NCBI GenBank assembly: GCA_026075535.2
Contig: AP026549.1
Span: 2,108,001 to 2,172,000, forward strand
Length of the DNA: 64,000 nucleotides
From: Tricholoma matsutake
Taxonomy: Eukaryota > Basidiomycota > Agaricomycetes > Agaricales > Tricholomataceae
Direction of reading: 5' to 3'
Under the pieces are notes generated by a model, which was given only the letters and a program-made list of their open reading frames with translations, did no database searches and was not told where the DNA came from. The translations under genes and the position numbers were made by a program. This document shows, piece by piece, positions 22,523 to 32,883 of this stretch. Every line of letters starts with the position of its first letter. Position 1 is the first letter of the stretch.

Positions 22523-23340
22523 GTATCTTTTTTATTGTTGTTTTCTTCTTCTCTACTAACACATTTTATTCTTTTTAGTTTCTTGCCTTTTGACAATGAC
22601 ACCACCCAATCCAAGCCTGGCCCCATGCCCTCCCAATGCAACACTGCACTGGTGCCAATGCCAGCCAATGCTAATGCCAGCCAACAATGCCAACAACACC
22701 AATGCCAACAATGATGAGCCCAAACAACCACTAGAGTTGTTTGGGCCATGGGTGAGTTTTTATCATTAATTTCTTATGTCTACCTACCACTAACTAATCT
22801 TTCTTCTATTTTAGGTTCTTGCTTGTTGATAACGACCCCTACCCATGCCCTGCACCACCACTGTGAGCCTCTGCTCACAGGGTCACAATGGGCCCTGTTT
22901 CTGTACGACAACAATGATGTGGGTGCCACGTCACACAACGATGAACAATGCCAACACCAACGAACACCTCCAACACCAACAAATGCCACCAATGCCAATG
23001 AACGCCAACACCAATGAATGCCAATACCAACAAATATCAATACCAATGAATGCCAACACCAACAAACATCAATGCCCAACACCAGCAAATGCAACACCAA
23101 CAAACAACAGTCAGGGACAATGAACAGGGGGGGGCAAAGAACAAAAAGCAGGGATGATGACAATGAACAGCAGGAACGACCAAACGGTGGGGACGGCGAC
23201 ATGCCACCAACGAACCCAACAACAACATTACCCCACTCTCACTACAAACGTGAGGTGATGGGGCCTTTTTTTTTATTTTACTTATTTTACTTTATTTTAG
23301 TTCTATTGTCACCGCTGCGAGCACCTGATCACAGGGTGTA
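22523..23340 (+). repeat. Hairpin/intron cassette, copy 2
   Basis: Two successive intron-like units. 22523-22578 has donor GTATCT, CTAAC and acceptor TTTTTAG, followed by TTTCTTGCCTTTTGACAATGA. The palindrome GCCCAAACAAC...GTTGTTTGGGC (22718-22746) directly precedes the second intron 22752-22814 (donor GTGAGT, CTAAC, acceptor TTTTAG), followed by TTCTTGCTTGTTGATAACGA. A CTGTGAGC...GCTCACAG hairpin is at 22861-22880. The rest is (CCAACA)n-like low complexity. The repeated order of palindrome, donor, intron, acceptor and CTTGTTGATAACGA is the signature shared with the other copies. Confidence 0.65.
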
Positions 23341-23572
23341 ATGTAATTAGTCTTATTTAATATACAGTAAAATTAGTTAGGGACAAAATTGGCTGGAAAA
23401 ACTGGTGCCAACTGGTTTTTTTGGGGCAACTGAGCCAACTAGGACCAGTCCTAGTCAGTTCAGTTGCAGTCCTTCTATTTTGGGTGACAGTTTGGACTGG
23501 TTGTGGTCACGGTTGTCCCTCTTGGAGGTCAAAAAACTGGACCAAACCGGACCTTTAAACACTACATCCACT

Positions 23573-23730
23573 CATCTATGCAGCACTCCCCATTCTTTAT
23601 CAATACCAGTAGACACCCCTGGATGGGTTTCAAACCTGATCAACATCCATTGAAGCTCAAAGCTGTCAACAAATTTGAGGATTGAATGAAATCCACGCTA
23701 GATAAAGCACGGGCAGCCCATTTGGCAAAG
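23573..23730 (+). pseudogene. Pol of gypsy A, third part: end of integrase core
   Basis: Frame with HSPFFINTSRHPWMGF, DQHPLKLKAVNKFED and LDKARAAHLAK, parallel to the B sequence after the integrase core. The chromodomain end is missing; the following sequence is antisense E. Confidence 0.75.
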
Positions 23731-23739
23731 GTCTCTTCT

Positions 23740-25360
23740 TCAGATGTAACTTAGCGACAAGCGAGGCATTTATTAGAACTGTGGGTGAACCATGGTCAAA
23801 AAGTGCCACAGTGTCAACATGAGTAAGGTGAGACAGAGCAAGGCTGTCTGCAGAGCAGTGCCAGAGAAGATGGGGGAGTACGAAAGGAACACTGTTACTC
23901 ACCAAGTCATTAGAGTCTCGGGAGAGGTCACTGTCACCGCCTCCCAAAATGGAACATTCATTGGGTGGGCAGACAGATGCCATCAGGTAAGGAGACATTC
24001 CCAGTACAGCGGCAATGGGCAAGGGAGGTGGGCATTGAGATGGCTGGGGTGCATTAGAGTATGAAAAGCTTGAGTTTGAGATGGCAGCTACAGCGATGGA
24101 GCTCTCATCGCTGGGGATTGGTAGAGTGGGGAGTTTGATTCTTCTGTGGCCTTCATTGATGGTAGCCATTGTCTTCTTGACATATCCCTCACAGACCAGG
24201 AACTCGCATGCATGACCCTCGGGCAGGTAGAAGCCATGGCACTTTTTGCACCTATTGTATGTCTCTAAGTATTTGCTCTCATGGGCTGTGAGTTTAGGAG
24301 GGCAGAATGCAGAGGTGCTGGTGGGGACAGCAGGAGTTCATGAGTTCTGGTTTGAGCATGAGTTTGGTGCACGTCTCGTGCTGTCTGTGAGGCCAATGGA
24401 CAAGCTAGAGCATTTCAAGCTTTTGACAGCCTCCTCCGCCTCATGGCAGCGACTGTTCCTGTCTTCAATCAATATCTGGTCAAGTTTAGAGAGTGTGTCT
24501 ATGAACAACTGCAGTTTCTTGTCTGATTTTAAGGCATCTGATGCCTTTTTTGCAGTGCTGGCCTCATCATCACCTAGCAAGTCATTCTCATTCCCTGATT
24601 CCTCATCTGGGGAGGCGTGGCTGTCTTTCCAACGATCAAAGGCGGATGCAAGTTCAGGAGAGATATTCAATTCAATTTGAGTCCAGAGTTGGGGCAGGGA
24701 GAGGTGGTATTGTGATCCTTTTAGTAGGAGGTTATCATGTTGTAAGGCATCGATGAATTCAGCAAACACTGTTTTGTTCTGTTTTGTGGAATGGACCTTC
24801 TGTGCAAGGTCCTGTTGCCACCTTTTGGGCAGCCAACATGTGCGAACCTTCGACATGAAGTCCATAAATGTGAGTGAGGAGAGGATTTCTTGTTGGGATT
24901 GGAACCAGTCGGAGAACAGAGGGTCCTCAAAAGAATATATGATATGTTCAATGAACTTATTAGCTTTGAGTCCATCTTTGTTGTTAAGATAGCTGCAGGC
25001 ATGGTGTTCAAAGCGATGCAGGAGCTCTGGTGTCATACTGCCCACAGAAATCATTGGCTGTTTACCATTGTTCAAGCTGAGAACAGCAGCGGTGGTGATG
25101 GAAGAATTCGACATGAGTTTATTGATGATAAGAACTTTGTAGCTTTCAGAGGATGAGGACGATGACCTTTGTCGAGATCATAGTGAGGGGGCAAAGGTGG
25201 TTGGCTCTGGATATGTGACTATATGCATGTTAGGATTGACTATATGTGTGGTAGAGCTGATTCTATGTGTGGTAGAGTCCTCTTGGGAGCTAGACGAAGG
25301 TCCTGCAGTATTTGGTGTGATGCCCGACCTACTGTGCATGGTAAGGGGGATCATTGTCAA
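23740..25360 (-). pseudogene. Gag and protease fragment of gypsy-type element E
   Basis: One minus-strand frame from ATG 25360 to about 23740, interrupted by TGA at 25178 and 24338. The N-terminus is Ser/Thr-rich. The gag core from 25114 includes VGSMTPELLHRFEHHACSY, FSDWFQSQQE and WLPKRWQQDLAQKV. A Cys/His cluster CKKCHGFYLPEGHACEFLVC (about 24250-24190) could bind nucleic acid. The end has a protease-like VALFDHGSPTVLINASLVAKL where the catalytic triplet reads DHG. Reverse transcriptase is missing; the break meets gypsy A near 23730. Confidence 0.7.
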
Positions 25361-25802
25361 GGGTTGCCGAGGCAGCTTTTATCAATGTGAAGTTCAGGAG
25401 GAACAGTGGCTTATGCAGCTGTTGTCAAGAGTGTACAACGAATAACAGCATGAGGCAGTTATCTATGGCAAAGGCAGTAGGGAGAAGCAAGTGAGAGCAA
25501 GGTAAAGGTCAGCAAAAAGTGGACAGTGCAAGGCGGTTGTCTATGGTTAGACAGTAAGGGAAGAATAAAGGAGAGCAACAGCCCACAGCATTTGTCATAT
25601 CAAAAAAAAAAAGTGGAAGTCCATTCCTGGTTGTCAGGCACAGACTACACTATATCAGGAATGTAGGGAAAAGATACGAGTACTCATGGTTCCAGGCAGG
25701 GGAATGATAGGACAACAGCATGGTATTCAAGATAGATATCTATAACAGTTGGTAAGAAGAAGGGTGTATGATATATGGGAGGAAGGGAGAGTGTGTGTGT
25801 GT
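25361..25802. other. Non-coding stretch ending in a (GT)n tract
   Basis: No gene seen. A short poly(A) tract lies at about 25601-25611 and a (GT)n run at 25791-25802. The last five bases TGTGT are the target duplication of the Copia element. It may be the 5' untranslated region of E. Confidence 0.4.
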
Positions 25803-26217
25803 TGTAGAAAATCAATCCTAAAATATACAAGAATAAACTCAGTCCTTGTATAAGTGACTAGTACATGAGACTGCACCTAGAATATACAAGAATAAACTAA
25901 GGTACAGTAAGTATCATTCTGTGAATAGTATGTAGGCAATGCTCACCTCAGTCCTTGCATAAGTGACTGAGGTGATCATGTATCTATCTACCTGTATATA
26001 TACATGTTCAGTCTAATAAAGGGGAGACAAGATAAAAGGTATCTTTGATGTGTTTGTGTGAATGCATCAAAGGGAAGTGCTAATAATAGCATGCACATCA
26101 CAGAAGCTGATCTCAGCCAATCACATACCACGTTTGTCTTGTGCATCAAAGGAATGCACCAAGAATAGAACATGCATCAAATGTGTCAGTTGCATGATCA
26201 TGGTGTGAATCTCAACA
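25803..26217 (-). repeat. 3' LTR of Copia
   Basis: 415 bp. It differs from the other LTR by about 16 substitutions, nearly all transitions, and one small indel near 26049-26060. It contains a direct repeat of CTCAGTCCTTG...ATAAGTGACT and a TATATATACATG promoter-like stretch. Confidence 0.92.
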
Positions 26218-26258
26218 CTCCTCCTCACTGTGATCACTCCTCCTTGCATGGAATCGCA

Positions 26259-28640
26259 CTAGTGTAGACCTAAGAATGAGTGCAAATGCATGAATTGTTT
26301 TACGTCTAGCGCTTTGGTGAATAAATCCGCAATGTTATCCTGGGTATTGATATATTTGAGCTGTAAAGTGCTGGATTGGACTTGTTCACAAAGGAAATGA
26401 TACTTGATATCAATGTGTTTAACCCTTGAGTGGAGCAAAGGGTCTTTGGACAGGGTCTTGGTAGCCATATCATCACAAAGAATCATTGTTGGGGAGGATT
26501 GTGGATGGATATCCAGATACACTCCTTTGCAGTCTCAAACACGGCGATGTACTCTGCTTCACAGGAGGATGTTGCAATGACTTTCTGTTTCCTGGCAGTC
26601 CAAGAGAGAGCTCCAGAACTGAGGTTGCAAAGATACCCTCCAATGCTTTGACACATATCAAGGCAATTTGCCCAATCAGAGTCACTGAACACGTGGAGGG
26701 AAATTGGGTTATCCCTGCCCAGGCATAGTCTGAGGTCCCAAGTCCTCTCCAAGTATTGGACCAACCATGTTGCTGCACTCCAGTGTTTGAAAGAATAACT
26801 ATTGAGGTATTGGGATAGTTATTGTACAGTGTATGCAATATCAGGGCATGTGGAAATGGCCAGGTAAAGGAGACAGCTGACGAGGGAACGATAAGGTAGT
26901 CTCTTGAGGTGTGATAAGCTATCTGCAGACATATCATGTTGATTTGCACAACATAATTTAAGACCGGGTTCAAGGGGGGCAGATACTGGGGTAGCATCCC
27001 GTTGGACAAACTGGTCAACAATTTTATCAATGAGGGCAGTCTGTGAAAGTGCAACCGTGCATAGATGTCTATCCCAGGTAACTGCAAAGTAGGCTGTGCC
27101 CAGCTCTGAGATTGTCCACACTTCGCACATTTGGCTCTTGAAATGCTCATTTTCATCCTTGGTGTCAGCAATAGAAAGGTAGTCATCAACATGTACTGCA
27201 GCAATAACAATGCCCATGTCCGACTTCCTGTAATAAATGCAGGACTCACAGGTAAGGCACATAAAACCCCAGGCGATCATTTGGGCATTGAGGGTTTGAT
27301 TCCATATCCAGCCACTCTGCTTCATGCCATATAATCCTCGCTGAAGCTGCCATACCCAGTCTTCATGACCCAGTTCCTCAAACCCTTCAGGCTGTTGCAT
27401 GTACTGGACTTCATCATCAGGACTCCATAAAGGAAAGCAGTTTTGACATCAATCTGTTGGGCATCCCAACCCAGAGAGGCAGCTATGTGAAGCAAGATTT
27501 GACAAGATTCCATGTGCGCAGTAGGTGAGGTCGTCTTAGTATAGTCCCTACCATAAATTTGTTCAAAACCCTGAAAAACGAGTCAGACTTTCCACCTCAC
27601 AGCATGGCCATTTTCATCATGCTTGATATGGAAAACTGGTCGGCCCTTACGAATCCATTTACCTTGAGGTATGTCACCCCTGGGGATGAGTTTATAAACC
27701 CCCATATCCTTCAGAGATATTATTAATTCATCCAGATATCCTGTCCACCACCGCTCTGCATCTCCCAAATTCTTTGCCTCTTCCCAAGTTTTGGGTTCAT
27801 CCTCAAACTGGAGTGATTCCAGATCAAAATCCATCATTTCCAAAATTAAGGGCAGGCCTGAAGTTGATGCACCTGATTGCCCAGATGAAGATCATTGAAT
27901 GACTGATGTAGCTCATCAATGACATCACAATCATGATCAATGGTCGGATCAGGAACATGATCAGGATTCTGTAATCGGGTGGCAACAGTGGCGGCTCTGC
28001 GCTCATGGTGGGCCTCCCTGACCCAGGTAGCGCTGGCCTGAGATTCCTGGACAGCTGTCGCAGTCCTAGTGGTGGTCGGTCCACCATTCAGGTGTCGCTC
28101 TGTGGGAATAGGTACACAGGATGAGCGACATGGGATGGGATTTGGAGTGGGTAAATCTTGTTCCTCCCCAATGGGGCTGTTTGGTTTGGTGGCATTCAAT
28201 GGGTGAAAAGATTTGTCAACATCATCATCGCTCATGGGCAAAATGGTGAAGGTGGGCCCATCTAGGGTAGGTGTCTCAACAATATCATCCAATGTCAACA
28301 GTTGGGGGGGGGCATGTCCATCGTGGCTTTCAAGAAAACGGACATGATAAGAGCTGTGAACTTTTCTCGTAGTTCAATTATAGCATTGGTAGGATTTAGA
28401 TTTTAGGTCATATCCAATAAGTATGCACTCAATAGATCACTCAAAAAAATTTGGGTTATTTTTCTTTGGGATGAGGACAAAGGCACAGCAGCCAATTTCA
28501 CATAGGTATGAGTAATCAGGCTTACACTCATGCCAGAGTTCCCAAGGTGTGCAACCTTGAAGTGACCTCATGGTGGTTTTGGCATGTAAGTGAGAGGCCA
28601 TTAGGTAGAATTTGTCCCAAAGGTAAGCTGGCAGGCCCAA
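26259..28640 (-). pseudogene. Copia pol, second part: integrase end, reverse transcriptase, RNase H
   Basis: 28640-28437 covers the end of the integrase region (LPAYLWDKFYLMASHLHAKT, CCAFVLIPKK). 28298-27846 is a Pro/Thr-rich linker. The RT begins 27843 (EPKTWEEAKNLGDAERW), meets a TGA after WKV at 27583 where the frame continues LVFQGFEQIYGRDYTKT, then QQIDVKTAFLYG. 27400-26819 has WQLQRGLYGMKQSG and the catalytic box VHVDDYLSIAD. RNase H follows: HVFSDSDWANC, SSCEAEYIA and, to 26259, HIDIKYHFLCE and NIADLFTKAL. Frameshifts near 27845, 27420, 26800 and 26500 disable it. Confidence 0.88.
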
Positions 28641-28733
28641 GTAAATTCACATCGTGCGGGCTTTAGCCATAAGAGTATAATGCATGCACTCAACACACCT
28701 GATATGGGCTGAGGTATGTGGGGTGGTAAATCA

Positions 28734-29852
28734 CTATCCTGTCCTCCTTGTTTTGAGCCAAGCTTCCATCTTGTGAGATTTCAATTCTCCATTGTCTGTG
28801 ATATAAATCCCAACTTTAAGTCCTGTTTCATTTTCTCGAGCCGGTTCCCAAGCTTTTAGTTCTGGAAATGAGTCGTCTTTGTTACAAAGTGGTATTGACC
28901 ATGGAAAGGATGTATAATTGTCGACGATGTCCATAACATAAGAGTTTCCGGTACGAGATGTAACTGCGTGTGGACCTGATAAATCCACCCAGACTTTTTC
29001 TAACTTCCATGTCACCTTATGTCCAATCCCCTCCTCATGCTTCTTTAGAATGGGCATCTTTCTCTGTTTGCCCAGAACACATGATTTGCATTTGGGTGGT
29101 TTAGAGGCAGAGGCAATAGTTGCACCTGTAAGTGTACCCTTCTTGGCCATATCCAAAAGGGATTGATAGTTTGCATGGCCAAGTCGACAGTGCCAGGTCT
29201 CAAGATCAGGGGATTTGTGGACAGTCAAAGCAGGGTTGGCAGCGGTGGAGTAAAGGTGAAGTGAGTACAATTTCTTGTTGGCAAGTAATGTTCCATGAGC
29301 AATAGTAGCTCCAGTAGATTTATCTGTGATCCAGCACAATGAGCTATCAAAATGTGCCATGGCATTTGAATCATTGGTGAAGGAACTAACTGAGATAAGC
29401 CAGACCGCTGCATCTGGGATGTAAAGTGTGTTATGTAACAATATTGATGCACCCTGGGCTATGCATAGTTTTATGTCACCGACTCCAATAGCAACAATGG
29501 AGGACCCCCCAACACCTTTCACAGGGCAAGGCAGTATTCAGCTCAGGGTAAGGAAGTCAGCCTTGTCTGGTGAAATGTGGACTGTGGCACCTGTATCAAT
29601 AATGAAAGGGAAATGGGTAAGGGAAACTTGGGAGCACTGTTTTTGGTTAAGCGGTTCAACGGTGAAGGTGCCCTCTGCAGGAAGCGAAGTGTGGCAGTTC
29701 CAGTCAATAGTTGTGGTCGCCTCCTCCTCAATGACAAGCCATCCTTTGTATTCTACCTCCTCAATTGACGCTGTGGGAAGAGGATCACTAGCGAGCCCAG
29801 CAAATGGGGCATAAGTGCCAGGTTGAGGGTCTGCAGGGTCAGAGTCCACCAT
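28734..29852 (-). pseudogene. Copia protease and first half of integrase
   Basis: The protease has FIIDTGATVHIS (about 29592-29560) with the catalytic DTG. A TGA at 29538 interrupts, then 29522-28734 holds the pre-integrase zinc finger (WHCRLGHANYQSL ... CKSCVLGKQRK), the catalytic start VWVDLSGPH and ITDNGELKS. The frame is lost after 28734. The protease start overlaps the gag end by about 14 nt in another frame. Confidence 0.87.
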
Positions 29853-30735
29853 CCTTCACAGTAATTGGGACCTTCAGAGGTTTTGACGAAGTGTCGGCCT
29901 TCTTCTCTTTTTTGTGAGCTGCTCTCCAGGCTGCCATGGACTCCTCAATTGTCTTCCCAGCCATTCCTCCCCCCACCTTAATGCAGTACTCAGTTGAATG
30001 TCCTGCTTTTTTGCAATTGGGATTCCCACAAACCAGCCCATTAAATGGCTTGGTCAATTTAGCACAAGCAGTGAGAGCTACAGATGACCTGGAATCTGTG
30101 TGGTGGTTGTTCTCAAGGAGCGACTGTTCATTTTCCAGGAATAGGCGGATATCTTTTGATGTATAAGGGGATTCCTTCATGGAGGCAGCAATGTCATGAG
30201 AAACAATTGATCGTGCGTGAGGAAATTTTTTGCTGAGGGAGTTCAAAAGAGCAATGCAACAAAGGAGGTTGGGTTTGATGTCCCCCATAGCAAATGCACA
30301 CTCAATGAGGGCACAAATCTTGTTGGCTGTCTCAGAAAGGGGAGTGTCAGTGCTGCATTGGGTGGTGAGGGGTTGTTGTAATAACTGGACCTGCTGAACA
30401 GGACCCTCATTCTGGTATCGTTTACAGAGCACCTCCCAGTTTACAGTTGTTGCCTTTTCTATGTCAATGAAAGGGTGCTCAGATGGTGCAATGCTGGATG
30501 CAATGAACACATACGTGAGATGGGAATTGGCCTTCCAGTTAATCAGCACTCAAGGTTCAGATGCAGGAATTGTGCCAGTAACATATTTGTAGAGACCATT
30601 CAGTAAAAGAGCAATAGTAATTTCCTCGCACCATTCTTTGTAGTTCGACTTGAGTTTCTCAAGTTTCTCACTGGAATATTGTACAGAGAGCTTGATCAAA
30701 GTAACTGAGGGAGGGGTAGTGTCTAGCATGCTCAT
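29839..30735 (-). pseudogene. Copia gag
   Basis: It starts at 30735 (MSMLDTTPPSVTLIKL) about 180 nt inside the 5' LTR. A TGA at 30550 divides it; the frame continues with VLINWKANSHLTYVFIASSI, CALIECAF and a zinc-knuckle-like CGNPNCKKAGHSTEYC (about 30020-29973). The C-terminus is Lys-rich. The product would form the capsid particle. Confidence 0.82.
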
Positions 30736-30913
30736 AACAGACCAAAAAAGATAGATTTGTGGGAAGGTGAGGCCATCGAGAGGACTGATTACACAAAGGA
30801 TGGTCCATGATCCAAAATGGGAAAGTGATCAGATTGTCGATCAAAGGAAATGATGTAGGGATAATGCCAAGTGGCTAGGAGATTTTCTACTGTCGCTTAG
30901 AAGTGACAGCAGT

Positions 30914-30924
30914 GGCCCATAACC
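30914..30924 (-). promoter_or_regulatory. Copia primer-binding site
   Basis: On the minus strand GGTTATGGGCC directly abuts the 5' LTR. It is close to the complement of the initiator-methionine tRNA anticodon stem-loop, as in Drosophila copia. Confidence 0.65.
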
Positions 30925-31336
30925 TGTAGAAAATCAATCCTAGAATATACAAGAATAAACTCAGTCCTTGTATAAGTGACTAGTACATGAGACTGTACCT
31001 AGAATATATGAGAATAAACTAAGGTACAGTAAGTATCATTCTGTGAATAGTATGTAGGCAATGCTCACCTCAGTCCTTGTATAAGTGACTGAGGTGATCA
31101 TGTATCTATCTACCTGTATATATACATGTTCAGTCTAATAAAGGGGAGATGAGATAAAAGGTATCTTTGATGCATTATGAATGCATCAAAGGGAAGTGCT
31201 AATAATAGCACACACATCACAGAAGCTGATCTCAGCTGATCACATACCATGTTTGTCTTGCGCATCAAAGGGATGCACCAAGAATAGAACATGCATCAAA
31301 TGTGTCAGTTGCACGATCATGGTGTGAATCTCAACA
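30925..31336 (-). repeat. 5' LTR of Copia
   Basis: 412 bp, same termini as the other LTR. The repeated tract that reads TGTGTTTGTGTGAATG in the left copy is shortened here to TGCATTATGAATG. Confidence 0.92.
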
Positions 31337-31750
31337 TGTGTGTACGTGAGGCGATCTAAATATTAGTGGAGATAGCTGAGAGTAAATAAGTACAAGCAAT
31401 GCATAAGTCACAAGGCTTAAGAAAACCTTATTGATGATGATGACAGTACCATTGATGAGCCTCAGCTCGACAAATTCTGATCTCCGACAATTCACATTCT
31501 GAATTGTCAAAAAAGGCTTCCAACCATCAGTTGAAGTCTAAGGGGGAGGGTGTGGTGATCGGGGCTTTGCCCAATTGTATATAATTGTTTGATGTACATG
31601 CTATCGGCCTTGACTGGTCCTTATATAAGAACCAGTCTTACATAAGTTTACAGATCTTTTACTTACATTGCGACAGCATTAACGCAATACAAGGTATTCA
31701 TGTTCTGTGCTGTGTGACCCTTAAGTAAAGGATCCCTCCGACTCACAACA
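31337..31750 (+). repeat. 3' end of a gypsy element: purine tract plus LTR (D-like family)
   Basis: 31551-31750 starts TGTGGTGATCGGGGC and ends GACTCACAACA, like the LTR of gypsy D (52630-52823: TGTGGTGACCCGGGGC to GACTCACTACA). It shares TATATA...TGTT and GGTCCTTATA/GGCCCCTATA blocks at equal positions. AAGGGGGAGGG directly before it (31540-31550) is a polypurine tract, so it is a 3' LTR on the plus strand. The preceding 200 bp would be its internal end. The rest of the element is not found to the left, where Copia lies. Confidence 0.65.
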
Positions 31751-32883
31751 GTATGGCTAGCAGGAATGTGCCCAACAAGGGGCTGCAACTGCACACCATA
31801 ATCTGAACATCACGTGCATTCATTATACATAATGTAGACCTGTAATTACAGTCCTGCATGTATCATGCTATAATCTCAGTACAGTACTTTTATAAAAGGG
31901 GTATTGCCTGCTTTTAGGGCAACTGAAAACTAATAGTTTTGTCATGCGATTGAAATTGAACATTTCGCGTGGACAAAGACCCCTCCTGAAATATTTGATT
32001 TCGGGTAGTGATGCATGATGTGCACCCGGCTTGGTCACAGGCCTGTCACAAGCCCTGGAAAGCCCAAACACTCACAAAAAGTAAAACCATATTTAGGCTT
32101 GTTTATTGATGCTGATGATGAATCCGGAAGAAAATCTTTAAAATACCAAACATGGAAATTTTAAATCAATATTTCTCAATATTTGGTTTTGGATTCGGAC
32201 TCAGCCAATCAGCCTGATTCAGAATTTGTCACATTTTGGACCAGCCGGTGACCATGGCTAGTCGGGCTTTTGCAGGCTTTGTCACAGGCTTTGTCACAGG
32301 CCGGGCCCTGCACATCACTAATTTCGTACTGGCTCTTGAACAGAGCGGTCCTGGGATCGATCTCGACGTAGACCTGAATGACGGCGAGGTATACTATTAT
32401 GTTGCGGCTGCAGGCCTGAGTACGCGAAGCCGTTGCTCTCAACCGTGCACACGCAGGACACTTATGGCCACCAGTCACAGGCTTCCGGTGCACTTTTTGA
32501 GCTACGTTTGAGCTACGAAATCTATGCCCATTGGTGCAGAAATTGAGTGGTGTTACTCTACAATTAGGAACGGGCTTACTGGTGGTGGCAAACTACCGCA
32601 GTTGCCGTCAACGTGAACAGTGGCTGCTGAGAGGAAGGTGTTACCTGGAGCAAGCTTCAACTTTCGGAAGACTGTAATGTGAGGTATGGCGATTGGGGGT
32701 GTTCTAGAAAAAATAATGGCATTTGCAACGGTTCAAGCATGGAACAGTATCACAGAAATGAAATTTACATTGTCTGGGTCTGAAACAAGAGGAGAAGGAG
32801 AAAAAAAAACGATGTACGTGAGCCGATGAAAATAGCAATACAATCGGGGTCGACCAACTACCGATTTTGTGCTTCGAAGGTGG
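31751..32883. other. Intergenic stretch with MITE; possible minus-strand gene fragments
   Basis: Apart from the MITE at 32007-32320, minus-strand frames on both sides (ending FKSQYEI on the right, starting EIKYFRRGLCPREMF on the left) read into each other when the MITE is removed. This suggests a small unrecognised coding fragment that it interrupted. 32530-32883 is the 3' flank of ISY1. Confidence 0.35.
32007..32320. mobile_element. 314-bp hAT-like MITE
   Basis: The ends are TAGTGATGCATGATGTGCA and the inverted TGCACATCACTA, with GTCACAGGC repeats inside both arms. Flanks ATTTCGGG (31999-32006) and ATTTCGTA (32321-32328) share six of eight bases, an imperfect 8-bp duplication. No coding capacity. 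Confidence 0.65.

Larger units (their letters stand above)
21421..23564. mobile_element. hAT-like non-autonomous element, 2144 bp, perfect 8-bp duplication CATCCACT
   Basis: The ends are TAGTGTTTGAAGGTCC and its imperfect inverted copy GGACCTTTAAACACTA. CATCCACT is at 21413-21420 and 23565-23572. The integrase frame of gypsy A is restored when the element and one copy of the target are removed. It has no transposase. The interior holds cassette copy 2 and a second, smaller hAT-like element. 8-bp duplications and TAGTG-type ends are typical of hAT. Confidence 0.8.
578..23730 (+). mobile_element. Ty3/gypsy retrotransposon A, decayed and split into three pieces
   Basis: The three pieces 578-4753, 20538-21420 and 23573-about 23730 read in one direction as LTR, gag, protease, reverse transcriptase, RNase H and integrase. 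They align segment by segment with chromovirus B at 53.8-59.8 kb, which shows they are one element. The first gap is element T (4754-20537); the second is a hAT-like element (21421-23564). Removing each insertion together with one copy of its target duplication restores the reading frame across the joint. The 3' end is lost near 23730, where an antisense gag/protease fragment begins, so no 3' LTR is seen. Frameshifts and stops throughout mark it as an old, inactive copy. Confidence 0.82.
25803..31336 (-). mobile_element. Copia (Ty1/copia) retrotransposon, full length, defective
   Basis: Two LTRs (25803-26217 and 30925-31336) start TGTAGAAAATC and end CTCAACA, flanked by TGTGT on both sides (25798-25802, 31337-31341). 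The minus-strand order is gag, protease, integrase, reverse transcriptase, RNase H, which defines Copia. The primer-binding site GGTTATGGGCC (complement of 30914-30924) directly follows the 5' LTR. It resembles the complement of the initiator-Met tRNA anticodon region used as a half-tRNA primer by copia elements. A purine tract (complement of 26218-26228) precedes the 3' LTR. All ORFs are broken. Confidence 0.92.

Noticed and set aside
22513..23202. Trp/Cys/His-rich minus-strand frames
   Set aside because: They translate (CCAACA)n-type repeats backwards; the composition is repetitive and not protein-like.
24338..25156. Plus-strand frames over 24.2-25.2 kb as genes
   Set aside because: The minus strand carries a continuous gag pattern here; the plus frames are its shadows.
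31551..31750. 5' LTR of the antisense fragment E
   Set aside because: A polypurine tract lies on its left side, which makes it a plus-strand 3' LTR, and its sequence matches the LTR of gypsy D.
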